DNA of 64,000 nucleotides from Robertmurraya korlensis (lineage in GTDB: Bacteria; Bacillota; Bacilli; Bacillales; Cytobacillaceae). A model generated the notes under the pieces. It was not told where the DNA came from. It searched no databases and saw only the letters and a list, made by a program, of their open reading frames with translations. The stretch spans positions 17,475 to 81,474 of the forward strand of contig NZ_JAMBNS010000015.1 in NCBI RefSeq assembly GCF_023715225.1, given 5' to 3'. Made by a program: the position numbers and the translations under genes. Within the stretch, counting starts at the first letter, position 1, and each line of letters begins with the position of its first letter. Of the stretch, positions 9,142-16,779 are shown in pieces.

Positions 9142-9738
9142 TCAAATGGATACTTTCTTTAGTGAAAAGGCTCGGTCTCCCTTTTCAAAGGCTTTTTTCA
9201 AAAATAGTAATTCATAATAAAAATCATGTGACACATTCCAGTCCCAGTATGCTCGTTCGTCTGGTGCAAACCTAGCTAATAAATGCCTTATAACACCTGC
9301 ATGAGTGACAATAAAGGAACGTTGCCAATGATTATTTTTCACTTCCCTAATCATCTTGAGCCAGCCCCTATCAATTCTTCTTACAAATTGTTGAAAGCTC
9401 TCGCCATTAGGTGTGGCTGCATCTTTGTAATGATTCAGCCATTGATTATACGCTTCATTATCCTTTAAATCGTCAAAGGTGCATCCCTCAAAGTCCCCAA
9501 AATGCATCTCTCTTAGCTCGCTCATTTGAATCGGCTCTACCTCAGGAAAGAAGGCTTGTAACGTGGAAACACAACGTCCTAAATCGCTTGTAAAATAACC
9601 TTCATAAGTCGTTACTAGTGGTGAGGGTTGATGGCATAAAGGGGAATCCGTCCACCCTAGATAGGCTCTTTTTTTATTTGCCTCTGTTAAGCCATGCCTG
9701 CATAATGCCATAACCACACAATCATCCATAGCAACCAT
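9142..9738 (-). CDS. Histidine phosphatase family protein, probable alpha-ribazole phosphatase (CobC-like)
   Basis: Phosphoglycerate-mutase-like phosphatase. The catalytic RHG appears as CRHGLTEANKKRAYLGWTD; a second catalytic His is in FIVTHAGVIRHL. In the pathway it would remove the phosphate from alpha-ribazole phosphate or adenosylcobalamin phosphate, next to CobS. The gene overlaps the 3-prime end of cobS by about 50 nt in another frame. Its start is uncertain: ATG 9738 has a weak AAGGGA upstream, ATG 9729 and ATG 9711 are also in frame; the frame stays open far upstream within cobS, but that extension has no family resemblance. The long overlap suggests translational coupling. Confidence 0.8.
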   Translation of the reverse strand: MVAMDDCVVMALCRHGLTEANKKRAYLGWTDSPLCHQPSPLVTTYEGYFTSDLGRCVSTLQAFFPEVEPIQMSELREMHFGDFEGCTFDDLKDNEAYNQWLNHYKDAATPNGESFQQFVRRIDRGWLKMIREVKNNHWQRSFIVTHAGVIRHLLARFAPDERAYWDWNVSHDFYYELLFLKKAFEKGDRAFSLKKVSI

Positions 9739-10478
9739 TCCGTCCCTTCTGCAGATGCTCCCAACACATCTCCGGTTATTCCGCCAAACCAGTGCACAGA
9801 TTTTTTTTGGATAAATAAAAAACATAAAAAAGCACTTGCTAATAACAAAAGGAACATGGGAGTAAGTGCTGGTATGAAAAGGGTTAATCCTATTAACACG
9901 ACCATACAATAGAAAGGATAACTGAGTAAAGAAATCTTACTCAATCTTTCTCTAAAAAATGCTGCAAGTCCCTCATTCTTTGCAAGTGGAGCAAGAACTA
10001 ATAACGCACCAATCACTCCCCTACTGAAAAAAGGAATGAATAGTATAACTATGTACGTATAAGTATGAACAAATTGGATGATTTCATATAAAAACAAATA
10101 GCGACCACTTAACAGTACAATAGCAGATAACACACCAAATGCTCCTGTTCGAGGATCGCTCATAATTTCTAATCGTTTTTCCTTGTCCCGGTATGAAAAG
10201 AAAGCATCGCTTGCATCCATCCAACCGTCTAGATGAAGACCTCCAGTAAAGAAGATCCACGCCAACCATAAGATAAAAGCAATGGAGACGGTCGATAAGG
10301 GAGTCCACTCTATTAAGGTGAAAAGAAGAACTGAATACATGGTTCCTTGTAAAATTCCTAATAACGGGAACATGCCAACAGCACGTTTCATATGCGCGGC
10401 ATCCATTGGCAAGTTCATTTTGACAGGAATTGATGTAAAAAATTGTAAGTTTAATAGAAATGCACGAACCATTTTCAT
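9687..10478 (-). CDS. cobS: Adenosylcobinamide-GDP ribazoletransferase (cobalamin synthase)
   Basis: Integral membrane enzyme that joins adenosylcobinamide-GDP with alpha-ribazole (phosphate). The 263-residue product has several hydrophobic helices and the family hallmark GGLHLDGWMDASDAFFSYRD (about residues 79-98), plus DPRTGAFGV shortly after. The start is behind GGAGG with 7-nt spacing. It lies 32 nt after the btuD-cbiZ fusion. CobU, CobT and CobD are not in the window, so nucleotide-loop assembly must draw on genes elsewhere. Confidence 0.95.
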   Translation of the reverse strand: MKMVRAFLLNLQFFTSIPVKMNLPMDAAHMKRAVGMFPLLGILQGTMYSVLLFTLIEWTPLSTVSIAFILWLAWIFFTGGLHLDGWMDASDAFFSYRDKEKRLEIMSDPRTGAFGVLSAIVLLSGRYLFLYEIIQFVHTYTYIVILFIPFFSRGVIGALLVLAPLAKNEGLAAFFRERLSKISLLSYPFYCMVVLIGLTLFIPALTPMFLLLLASAFLCFLFIQKKSVHWFGGITGDVLGASAEGTEWLLWMIVWLWHYAGMA

Positions 10479-10510
10479 GGCGCTTCCTCCAGGAACAGTT
10501 TTAAATGAAT

Positions 10511-11998
10511 TTATACTGACGAACTCATGCCTTCTTTTCTCATTCTAGATTTCCGAATTGCTTCCGTTGTACATTCAAAAACACCTTTGCTAATTAATCG
10601 ACCTAGTTGAGTAAAGGAGCCTGCATACTCGATGGATGTCCCCTTTTGGGTAGCTGCAATTAAGATGCTGTCCGTTGATGTACCTGTTGCGAGTGTCCCT
10701 GTGTTTAAGTCGAGCACCTCTTCATTTTGTAACACCTTCACTTTTACTTCTGTTGCTGTCATGATGGATTGAATAAATGCTTCCTCAGACAATTCACCGT
10801 TCACAAAGATCCACGTGTTGATGGTGCCAGGCGTATAATCATACACTTCTCGGTCAATAACAGACGCGTCTATTGCATTTCCGACACCTGCCGTCACGAC
10901 GACAAAAATGGAAACATGGCCATCCACATAAAGCTTATAAGTGACATCTTCAAGCTTAACAGCAGTCATCATTCCAACTGTTTCTCCTGGAATGAAGCCA
11001 TTTCTTTTTAGATAGTCGGCCATTTCTTGTTTATGGTCACTAAAATTATAGCTTTTGTCTACATGACGATTAACAAAGTTTTGGTACCAGCCTGTTCCAG
11101 AACCAATTACCCCAGAGCTCATCGTTTTTAAGGGTTGCTCCGTTTTTACTACAATTCTTTCGGATGAAGCGTGAATCACGGATGGATCAATTTGATATAC
11201 CTCTTCTGACTGGTCGTTCTCCCACTCAGGCAACAGCACCATTTGTGGAACCGGAACCTTTGGATGAGGCTGTTTGGCAATTTTCGTATGGTATACGTTT
11301 TGAATTCGTTCTTGTTTTAACACTTCGTTCGGAGTATCTTCTATCACAATTTTCCCCTCCTGAAGGAGCAGAAGCCTGTCACAGTATAAGCCCGCTAAAT
11401 TTAGATCATGGAAAATGGAAACGACCATTAATTCACATTCTTTAGACCACTTTTTTAACAGATCAAACAACTCTTTTTGATAGCTTAAATCTAAGTGGTT
11501 GGTCGGTTCATCCAGAAGGAGGATACGTGGTTCCTGGGCAAGCGCCTGAGCTAAGTAAACCCTTTGTCTCTCTCCACCAGATAGATCTTGAATATTTCGG
11601 TGTTGAAGGCTCAAAGTTCCCGTTTGCTCCATCACTCGTAAAACCGTTTCCTCATCTTTTGTACTCCAGCTATGAAACCAACCTTTTTGATGGGCATAAC
11701 GCCCAAGCGATACGGTTTCTTTGACCGTGTAGGAAAATGGATCTGCTGCATGCTGAGGCAGCACCGCAATCAGCTTAGCCAGTTCCTTGGGAGAATAATT
11801 GGGAAGCTTAGTACCATCAATGGATATGGTTCCTTTTGAAACGGGCAGTATTCCACTAATCATTTTTAAAAGTGTGGTCTTCCCGCTTCCATTCGGTCCA
11901 AGAATACCGAGCATCTCGCCTTTTCTCACTTCAAAGGAAATATCCTTTACTATAGAATTACCAGCGTATCCGCCACTGACATGCTGAATGTGAAGCAT
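10511..11998 (-). CDS. btuD: Cobalamin ABC transporter ATPase fused to adenosylcobinamide amidohydrolase CbiZ
   Basis: Two-domain protein of 495 residues. The first 250 or so form an ABC ATPase of the BtuD/FecE type: Walker A GPNGSGKTT, Q-loop LPQHAADPFSYTV, signature LSGGERQR, Walker B ILLLDEPTNHLD, and the His switch IFHDLN. The C-terminal 220 residues match the CbiZ fold, which cleaves the aminopropanol side chain from adenosylcobinamide or pseudocobalamin so the ring can be re-processed. B. subtilis YvrA has a similar fusion. I chose ATG 11998, one nt past the btuC stop; a GTG at 12007 would overlap btuC. The fusion puts import energy and salvage of non-native corrinoids on one polypeptide. 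Confidence 0.93.
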   Translation of the reverse strand: MLHIQHVSGGYAGNSIVKDISFEVRKGEMLGILGPNGSGKTTLLKMISGILPVSKGTISIDGTKLPNYSPKELAKLIAVLPQHAADPFSYTVKETVSLGRYAHQKGWFHSWSTKDEETVLRVMEQTGTLSLQHRNIQDLSGGERQRVYLAQALAQEPRILLLDEPTNHLDLSYQKELFDLLKKWSKECELMVVSIFHDLNLAGLYCDRLLLLQEGKIVIEDTPNEVLKQERIQNVYHTKIAKQPHPKVPVPQMVLLPEWENDQSEEVYQIDPSVIHASSERIVVKTEQPLKTMSSGVIGSGTGWYQNFVNRHVDKSYNFSDHKQEMADYLKRNGFIPGETVGMMTAVKLEDVTYKLYVDGHVSIFVVVTAGVGNAIDASVIDREVYDYTPGTINTWIFVNGELSEEAFIQSIMTATEVKVKVLQNEEVLDLNTGTLATGTSTDSILIAATQKGTSIEYAGSFTQLGRLISKGVFECTTEAIRKSRMRKEGMSSSV

Positions 11999-11999
11999 G

Positions 12000-13061
12000 T
12001 TAACCACTTCTTTCTGCTCTTGTTTTTAGTAGGATCACCGCAAAGACAGGTGCCCCGATCAGAGCGGTGATCACTCCAATTGGAAGCTCGATAGGAGCAA
12101 TGATGGTCCTTGACACTAGGTCAGCTAAAATTAAAAAGGCACTACCTGTCAGAACCGATAACGGAAGTAGATGTTTATGATCGGGCCCCCAAAGCATTCT
12201 CGCTAAATGCGGAATCACCAATCCAACAAATCCAATCGTACCTGAAACAGCTACGGCACTGCCGGTTAACATGGACCCCGCCATCAAAATGATATGCTTT
12301 CTGCGTTGGACATTCACTCCCAGATGATGAGCTCTTTCCTCTCCAAACGACATGGCATTTAATTCTTTTCCGTTAAAAATTAAGATGGCTGATCCTATAA
12401 GGAAGAATGGGAGGATAATTTTTATATATACCCACCCTCTCATGGAAACGCTTCCGAGTAACCAACCAATAATCTGACGTAACTCTTCACCTGTTAAGGC
12501 AATCATTAAGGAGATCAGAGCTCCTAGAAAGGAACTAAAAATGATTCCTGTTAAGATAATCGTCTCTACTCGCATGGAGCGCTCTATTTTTTGCGCAAAA
12601 CCTATTACGAGAAAAATCGTTAGAAAAGAAAACAATATACTGAGAACAGGAAGTGTAAATGCTCCAATGACTGGAAGCGACAGCTGAAAAAACAGGGTAA
12701 CTACTGCTCCAACTGAAGCACCCGAGGAAACTCCTAATGTATAAGGGTCTGCCAGTGGATTTCGGAGTAAACCTTGAAAGGCAGCTCCAGCAATAGCTAG
12801 AGCCGCTCCAACAAGTCCTGCTAAGATGACTCTTGGCAGGCGAATATTCGAAACGATGTTTACGTGCATTTGGTCAATTCCATCTAGTGAAACAAACGGA
12901 AAGAGTTGGGCAAGTAAAATTTGAATTGTACTTAAGATGGGAACTTTCACGGTTCCTAGTGAAATGCCTAGTACAATCGCCAATAGGAGAAACGAGGCTC
13001 CCATGGTGTAGGCTGCTAATCGATTAGTTATTAAATACTTCCGGATATACGGCTTTTGCAA
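12000..13061 (-). CDS. btuC: Cobalamin ABC transporter permease (FecCD family)
   Basis: Membrane channel of the vitamin B12 importer, 353 residues and about ten hydrophobic helices. FecCD hallmarks include LPRVILAGLVGAALAIAGAA (about 75-94), RNPLADPYTLGVSSGA, and the C-terminal GFVGLVIPHLAR region with the coupling helix. The listed start is a TTG inside the end of btuF (38-nt overlap); its ribosome site GAGG is only 3 nt away, so the true start could lie some codons later, at an ATG about residue 20. Tight overlap with btuF and the ATPase gene argues for translational coupling in one importer. Confidence 0.9.
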   Translation of the reverse strand: MQKPYIRKYLITNRLAAYTMGASFLLLAIVLGISLGTVKVPILSTIQILLAQLFPFVSLDGIDQMHVNIVSNIRLPRVILAGLVGAALAIAGAAFQGLLRNPLADPYTLGVSSGASVGAVVTLFFQLSLPVIGAFTLPVLSILFSFLTIFLVIGFAQKIERSMRVETIILTGIIFSSFLGALISLMIALTGEELRQIIGWLLGSVSMRGWVYIKIILPFFLIGSAILIFNGKELNAMSFGEERAHHLGVNVQRRKHIILMAGSMLTGSAVAVSGTIGFVGLVIPHLARMLWGPDHKHLLPLSVLTGSAFLILADLVSRTIIAPIELPIGVITALIGAPVFAVILLKTRAERSG

Positions 13062-13986
13062 GTTCCTCTACCCCTTCAACGACCCTTGGACCTGGTCTGT
13101 TAACAAGATCTGGATTAACAGCAACCACCTGCTTATTTTTGATCGCACTCACATCCGCCCAACCTTCTCTTGCCATTAGCTGACCAACAGGGTCTTCAAT
13201 GTAATTATAAGTAGCAATAATGACATCAGGATTACGTTCAAGGATAGATTCTTGGTCAATGCTTGGCCAGCCGTCAAGATCTCCCGTCGCATTTTCTGCA
13301 TTTATGGTTTGTAGCATGACATCCATGAAGGTGTTCTTACCAACTGAATAGATATCTGGAGATGGAGATATTTCAATATATACCTTTTTCTTTTCTGTTA
13401 CTGTTGCAGCTTTTTCCTTAATTTCATCAATCTTGGCTTTCATGTCAGCAGTTAATGCTTCTGCTGCTTCTGTGGTTCCTGTCAGTTGACCGATGATACC
13501 AATTGTATCGTAGACATCTTCAAAATTAACGGCATCATTTACGATGAAAACCGCGATACCAGCATCCCTCATTTGCTGAAAACCAGCTTCAGAAGAGGTT
13601 GCTGAAGATTCGTGTGCTAACACTAAGTCTGGATTAAGGGCAATAACTTTTTCAACATCTATGTTAAAATCGCCTACTTTTTCGACTTCTGCTGTTTCTT
13701 CTGGGTACGTATCATTTGTTGTTAACCCGACAACTTTATCTCCTAGGCCCAATTCGTAAATAATTTCTGTGTTACTAGGAATTAGAGAAATGATTGAGGT
13801 TGGTTCTTCCTCTATTACTACTTCATTGTCTAACGCATCTTTGATCGTAACTGGAAAAGCTGCTTGTTCCGTTTGCCCTTCTGTGCTTTTGTTATCTTCT
13901 GCCTTTTCCGTTGTGCTCCCACAACCAGCAAGAATCCCTAGTGATAGTACGAGTAATGCAAATAGTGCGTAAAACTTTTGACGCAT
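13024..13986 (-). CDS. btuF: Cobalamin ABC transporter substrate-binding lipoprotein
   Basis: Extracellular B12/corrinoid-binding component of the BtuFCD importer. The 320-residue precursor has a lipoprotein signal with lipobox LAGC at about residues 19-22 and a charged linker, followed by two Rossmann-like lobes of the helical-backbone class (PBP class III), with IISLIPSNTEIIYELGLG typical for BtuF. The start follows GGGGGA with 6-nt spacing. It is the first gene after the B12 riboswitch and its terminator, so it sets operon expression. Siderophore binding is an alternative for this family, but the riboswitch and the cob genes make cobalamin nearly certain. Confidence 0.93.
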   Translation of the reverse strand: MRQKFYALFALLVLSLGILAGCGSTTEKAEDNKSTEGQTEQAAFPVTIKDALDNEVVIEEEPTSIISLIPSNTEIIYELGLGDKVVGLTTNDTYPEETAEVEKVGDFNIDVEKVIALNPDLVLAHESSATSSEAGFQQMRDAGIAVFIVNDAVNFEDVYDTIGIIGQLTGTTEAAEALTADMKAKIDEIKEKAATVTEKKKVYIEISPSPDIYSVGKNTFMDVMLQTINAENATGDLDGWPSIDQESILERNPDVIIATYNYIEDPVGQLMAREGWADVSAIKNKQVVAVNPDLVNRPGPRVVEGVEELAKAVYPEVFNN

Positions 13987-14010
13987 GTTCTTTCCCCCTA
14001 TGATATGTAC

Positions 14011-14048
14011 AAAATAAAAAGCATCTTCCTACAAGGCAGGAAGATGCT
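14011..14048 (-). terminator. Riboswitch-controlled attenuator upstream of btuF
   Basis: Minus-strand hairpin AGCATCTTCCT / AGGAAGATGCT with a short loop (14020-14048) followed by TTTTTATTTT. It stands between the cobalamin aptamer and btuF, so ligand binding probably favours this terminator. Confidence 0.9.
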
Positions 14049-14099
14049 GGTATGATAGACATTTTACACTAATTGGAAATAATAGAATAGGTAACAGTC

Positions 14100-14300
14100 T
14101 GCCACACCACTCCTATCCTCGTAGGAAATTCGGTGTAAAGCAATAGGCGAGTCTCCTGGCTTATGATCATTGCTTGCTGCACCTTCCCATACTTATTACG
14201 TACAGTGGTATTACTGGCAGCTTGCTCCCATTTACAGTGGCGGGACCGCGTTGGAATTTCACCAACTTCCTTTTTAAGTCTTCAATAATGAAGACACCTA
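14100..14300 (-). promoter_or_regulatory. Cobalamin riboswitch
   Basis: The minus strand carries the two signature elements of the adenosylcobalamin aptamer: GCGGTCCCGCCACTG, and the B12 box AGCCAGGAGACTCGCC near the 3-prime end, which fits the known consensus. The 5-prime region GAAGTTGGTGAAATTCC is also typical. Outer limits are approximate. With the intrinsic terminator at 14011-14048, it is expected to shut off the btuFCD-cobS-pduO operon when coenzyme B12 is plentiful. Confidence 0.95.
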
Positions 14301-14384
14301 CTACTAGTCGAATTATGAAGTTTTCTGCTACGTCTGATTATACACCAACCAAGCCCCAAAAACGCAACCCCTTTTTCACAAAAA

Positions 14385-14445
14385 GGTGACAGACACCCTT
14401 CGTGGACAAAATCGGGCAAAATGTCCACGGAGGGTGTCTGTCACC
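14385..14445. repeat. 61-bp near-perfect palindromic intergenic repeat
   Basis: Left arm GGTGACAGACACCC, then TTCGTGGACA, a 13-nt loop, and a right arm that is its reverse complement with a single mismatch over 24 bp. A shortened further copy follows directly (CGTGGACACTTTG). A related element lies at 16731-16775, so two members flank the acyltransferase-aminotransferase operon. No transposase is present. Confidence 0.85.
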
Positions 14446-14563
14446 GCTCGTGGACACTTTGCCACTATTTGTCCGTATGGAGTGGACAGTAACTTCTTAT
14501 TGTGAAGAGGTTTTGCATAGCATAATATGGAATATATACAACATAGCGCGGAGGTCATGTTCT

Positions 14564-15121
14564 ATGGTAGTAGTGGTTTATTTCTTCGTTTCCTACTTCA
14601 TTGGATGCATCATGTTTGGATACATTATTGGAAGATTGTTTGGAAAGATGGATATTCGAAAGGTAGGCAGCGGTAACGTGGGTGCCCGTAATATCGGACG
14701 AAGCTTAAATAAGACGGCCTTTGTCGCTACTTTTTTAGGTGACGCGTCTAAAGGAGTAGCGGTTATCCTTCTTGGCAGAATGCTAGGCTTTTCAGAGGAG
14801 ATTCAATTAGATGGATTTCTCTTTGTCCTTATAGGACATATTTGGCCCATCACCCTTTCCTTTCAGGGCGGAAAAGGGATCTCCAGCTTTCTTGGGGGAA
14901 TCATTGCTTTTGAACCGACCGTAACCATTGTGATTCTCGTAAGCTTCGCCATCACCTATCCCATGTTCCGCAGCTTTACGATATCTGGTCTACTAAGCCT
15001 ATGCATTCTTCCGGTCTATTTCTTTATTGCATCATATACATACACATCCGTCGGAATGATCGCACTCACAGTTATCACAATTCTTTTTGCTCATCGAACA
15101 AATATAAAAGAAAGAGTATAG
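14564..15121 (+). CDS. PlsY-like acyltransferase, integral membrane
   Basis: A 185-residue membrane protein of the PlsY (YneS) family. Family members transfer an acyl group from acyl-phosphate to the 1-position of glycerol-3-phosphate. All three conserved motifs can be seen: GSGNVGARN (motif 1), GHIWPITLSFQGGKGIS (motif 2, with GGKG), and the third near the C-terminal part, where THR-type sequence is replaced by AHRTNIKER. About five hydrophobic helices. Start ATG 14564 sits 9 nt after GGAGG; upstream in-frame codons are inside the palindromic repeat and are not credible. It is followed 11 nt later by the GNAT-aminotransferase gene. It may be a paralog specialised for another acceptor, since housekeeping plsY usually lies near parC/parE. 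Confidence 0.85.
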   Translation: MVVVVYFFVSYFIGCIMFGYIIGRLFGKMDIRKVGSGNVGARNIGRSLNKTAFVATFLGDASKGVAVILLGRMLGFSEEIQLDGFLFVLIGHIWPITLSFQGGKGISSFLGGIIAFEPTVTIVILVSFAITYPMFRSFTISGLLSLCILPVYFFIASYTYTSVGMIALTVITILFAHRTNIKERV

Positions 15122-15132
15122 GGGGAAACCAA

Positions 15133-16710
15133 ATGGGCTTGCTTTTCAAAATTGCAAGAAGCGAGGAAGAAATGGAGCAAATTCACAAACTAAATTATCG
15201 TACCTTCGTCGAAGAAATTCCACAGCACCCAAAGTCAGATACAGAGAGAAGAGTGGACCCTTTTCACGCTGAAAATACGTATCTGATCTGCTTAAAAAAC
15301 AAACAACTGATTGGAATGATTGCTGTTCGTGACAAGCGACCTTTTTCCATTGATAAAAAAATTGGTCCTGTAGAAGATCATCTTCCTTTTCAAGCTCATC
15401 TATTGTGTGAAATTCGCCTCCTCGCGGTTGATGCAAAAAATCGAAACGGAAGAGTGTTTCTAGGACTTTCACAATTATTAGCCAACTACTGTATCAAACA
15501 AGGATATGACGCAGCCGTTATCTCAGGAACCACCAGACAAACCAAACTGTATACACAACTCGGATTTACCGTGTTTCATGATCCAGTCGGAACAGAAGAT
15601 GCACAATTTCATCCTATGTATATCACCAGAGACACCTTTGAAAAACAGGTCTCTTCTCGCATAGGGATTTCTTCCAGCCGGTTTCTCCCCGGACCCATTA
15701 TGGTCACTGAGGATGTGACAAAAGCACTTATCAGTCCACCGATTTCACATCGTTCTAAAGCCTTTCTAGCATTATTTAATTCTGTAAAAGAAAAACTTCT
15801 GAGATTAACAAAAGCGGCAAATTGTCAGCTTCTTCTTGGATCTGGAACGCTTGCGAATGAAGTCATCGCCATGCAGCTGAAAAAACTTTCGAACGGAGTC
15901 ATTTTTATTAACGGGGAGTTCGGAAAGCGACTCCATGGCCACGCTTTCCGTGCTGGCTTAAGTTTTGAAAGCTACGAAATACCGTGGGGAACATCATTTA
16001 CTCTACAAGAAATAAAAGAGGTTATAAACAAGCATAACCCTGAGTGGATCTGGTTTACCCATTGCGAAACATCGACTGGTATTCTAAACTCCTTGGATGA
16101 TATGCAAAAAGCCTGCATGGAGAAAGATATAAAAATCTGTGTTGATGCTATAAGTTCCATAGGAGCTAGCCCATTAAATCTCTCAAATATCTTCCTTGCC
16201 TCAGGAGTTAGCGGAAAAGCACTAGGCTCGTATTCAGGGCTGTCCATTGTGTTTCATCAGCATTACATGAAAAAAGATAATAATATTCCCAGCTATCTGG
16301 ATCTCGGATGGTATATTGAGAACGACGGAGTCCCTTTTACACATTCATCCAATCTCATCTCCGCCCTTCACCAGGCACTAGAAGCCTATGAAGAGGACCA
16401 GCCATTTGAAAGAATTGGCCGTCAATATCTTTATATTCGAGAGTTTCTTGAATCTCATGGTATTCGGGTACTATCTAAGATAGAGCACTCTTGTCCGACC
16501 ATTATGACCATTCCATTTCCAACAAAAATACCCTCATCCTTTATCGGTGAGGATATGGAGATGAATGGCTATTTATTACATTATGAAAGTGCATATTTGA
16601 AACACAATAACTGGATTCAAATCTCTCCTATTAATCCTATTGAAGAGAAAGAGACACAGCGCATGCTATCCCAGCTTAATGAACTAGTTACATACTATCA
16701 GTCTCTATAA
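15133..16710 (+). CDS. Fusion of GNAT N-acyltransferase (FeeM/autoinducer-synthase-like) and class V aminotransferase
   Basis: A 525-residue two-domain protein. Residues about 1-175 look like the GNAT subgroup that includes N-acyl amino acid synthase FeeM and LuxI-like synthases: YRTFVEEIP, then CEIRLLAVDAKNRNGRVFLGL and KLYTQLGFTVFHDPVG. Residues about 183-525 are a fold-type I, class V PLP aminotransferase of the alanine-glyoxylate/serine-pyruvate type: LPGPIMVTEDV, GSGTLANE (236-243), THCETSTG (309-316), VDAISSIGA (338-345), and the PLP lysine Lys362 in SGKALG. ATG 15133 follows GGGGGAAACCAA; the frame is open upstream inside plsY but that part is not homologous. No signal peptide. The two catalytic sites and the PlsY-like partner suggest synthesis of an acylated amino compound; product unknown. 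Confidence 0.88.
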   Translation: MGLLFKIARSEEEMEQIHKLNYRTFVEEIPQHPKSDTERRVDPFHAENTYLICLKNKQLIGMIAVRDKRPFSIDKKIGPVEDHLPFQAHLLCEIRLLAVDAKNRNGRVFLGLSQLLANYCIKQGYDAAVISGTTRQTKLYTQLGFTVFHDPVGTEDAQFHPMYITRDTFEKQVSSRIGISSSRFLPGPIMVTEDVTKALISPPISHRSKAFLALFNSVKEKLLRLTKAANCQLLLGSGTLANEVIAMQLKKLSNGVIFINGEFGKRLHGHAFRAGLSFESYEIPWGTSFTLQEIKEVINKHNPEWIWFTHCETSTGILNSLDDMQKACMEKDIKICVDAISSIGASPLNLSNIFLASGVSGKALGSYSGLSIVFHQHYMKKDNNIPSYLDLGWYIENDGVPFTHSSNLISALHQALEAYEEDQPFERIGRQYLYIREFLESHGIRVLSKIEHSCPTIMTIPFPTKIPSSFIGEDMEMNGYLLHYESAYLKHNNWIQISPINPIEEKETQRMLSQLNELVTYYQSL

Positions 16711-16730
16711 AACCCTGAGTGTCCACCCCA

Positions 16731-16775
16731 CGTGGACAAATCAGCCCGATTTGTCCACGAAGGGTGTCTGTCACC
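16731..16775. repeat. Palindromic repeat, second member, possibly terminating
   Basis: CGTGGACAAATC (16731-16742) and GATTTGTCCACG (16748-16759) form a perfect 12-bp stem with a 5-base loop. GGTGTCTGTCACC and six T residues follow. The unit is related to the palindrome at 14385-14445. It lies just after the aminotransferase stop, where it may act as a terminator for the plus strand and for the convergent gene at 16780. Confidence 0.75.
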
Positions 16776-16779
16776 TTTT

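Noticed and set aside
9739..9909. Longer N-terminus for the CobC-like phosphatase
   Set aside because: The extra 57 residues are out-of-frame reading of cobS and do not resemble the family.
14385..16775. Composite transposon around the acyltransferase-aminotransferase operon
   Set aside because: The flanking repeats are short palindromes with no transposase and no target duplication visible.
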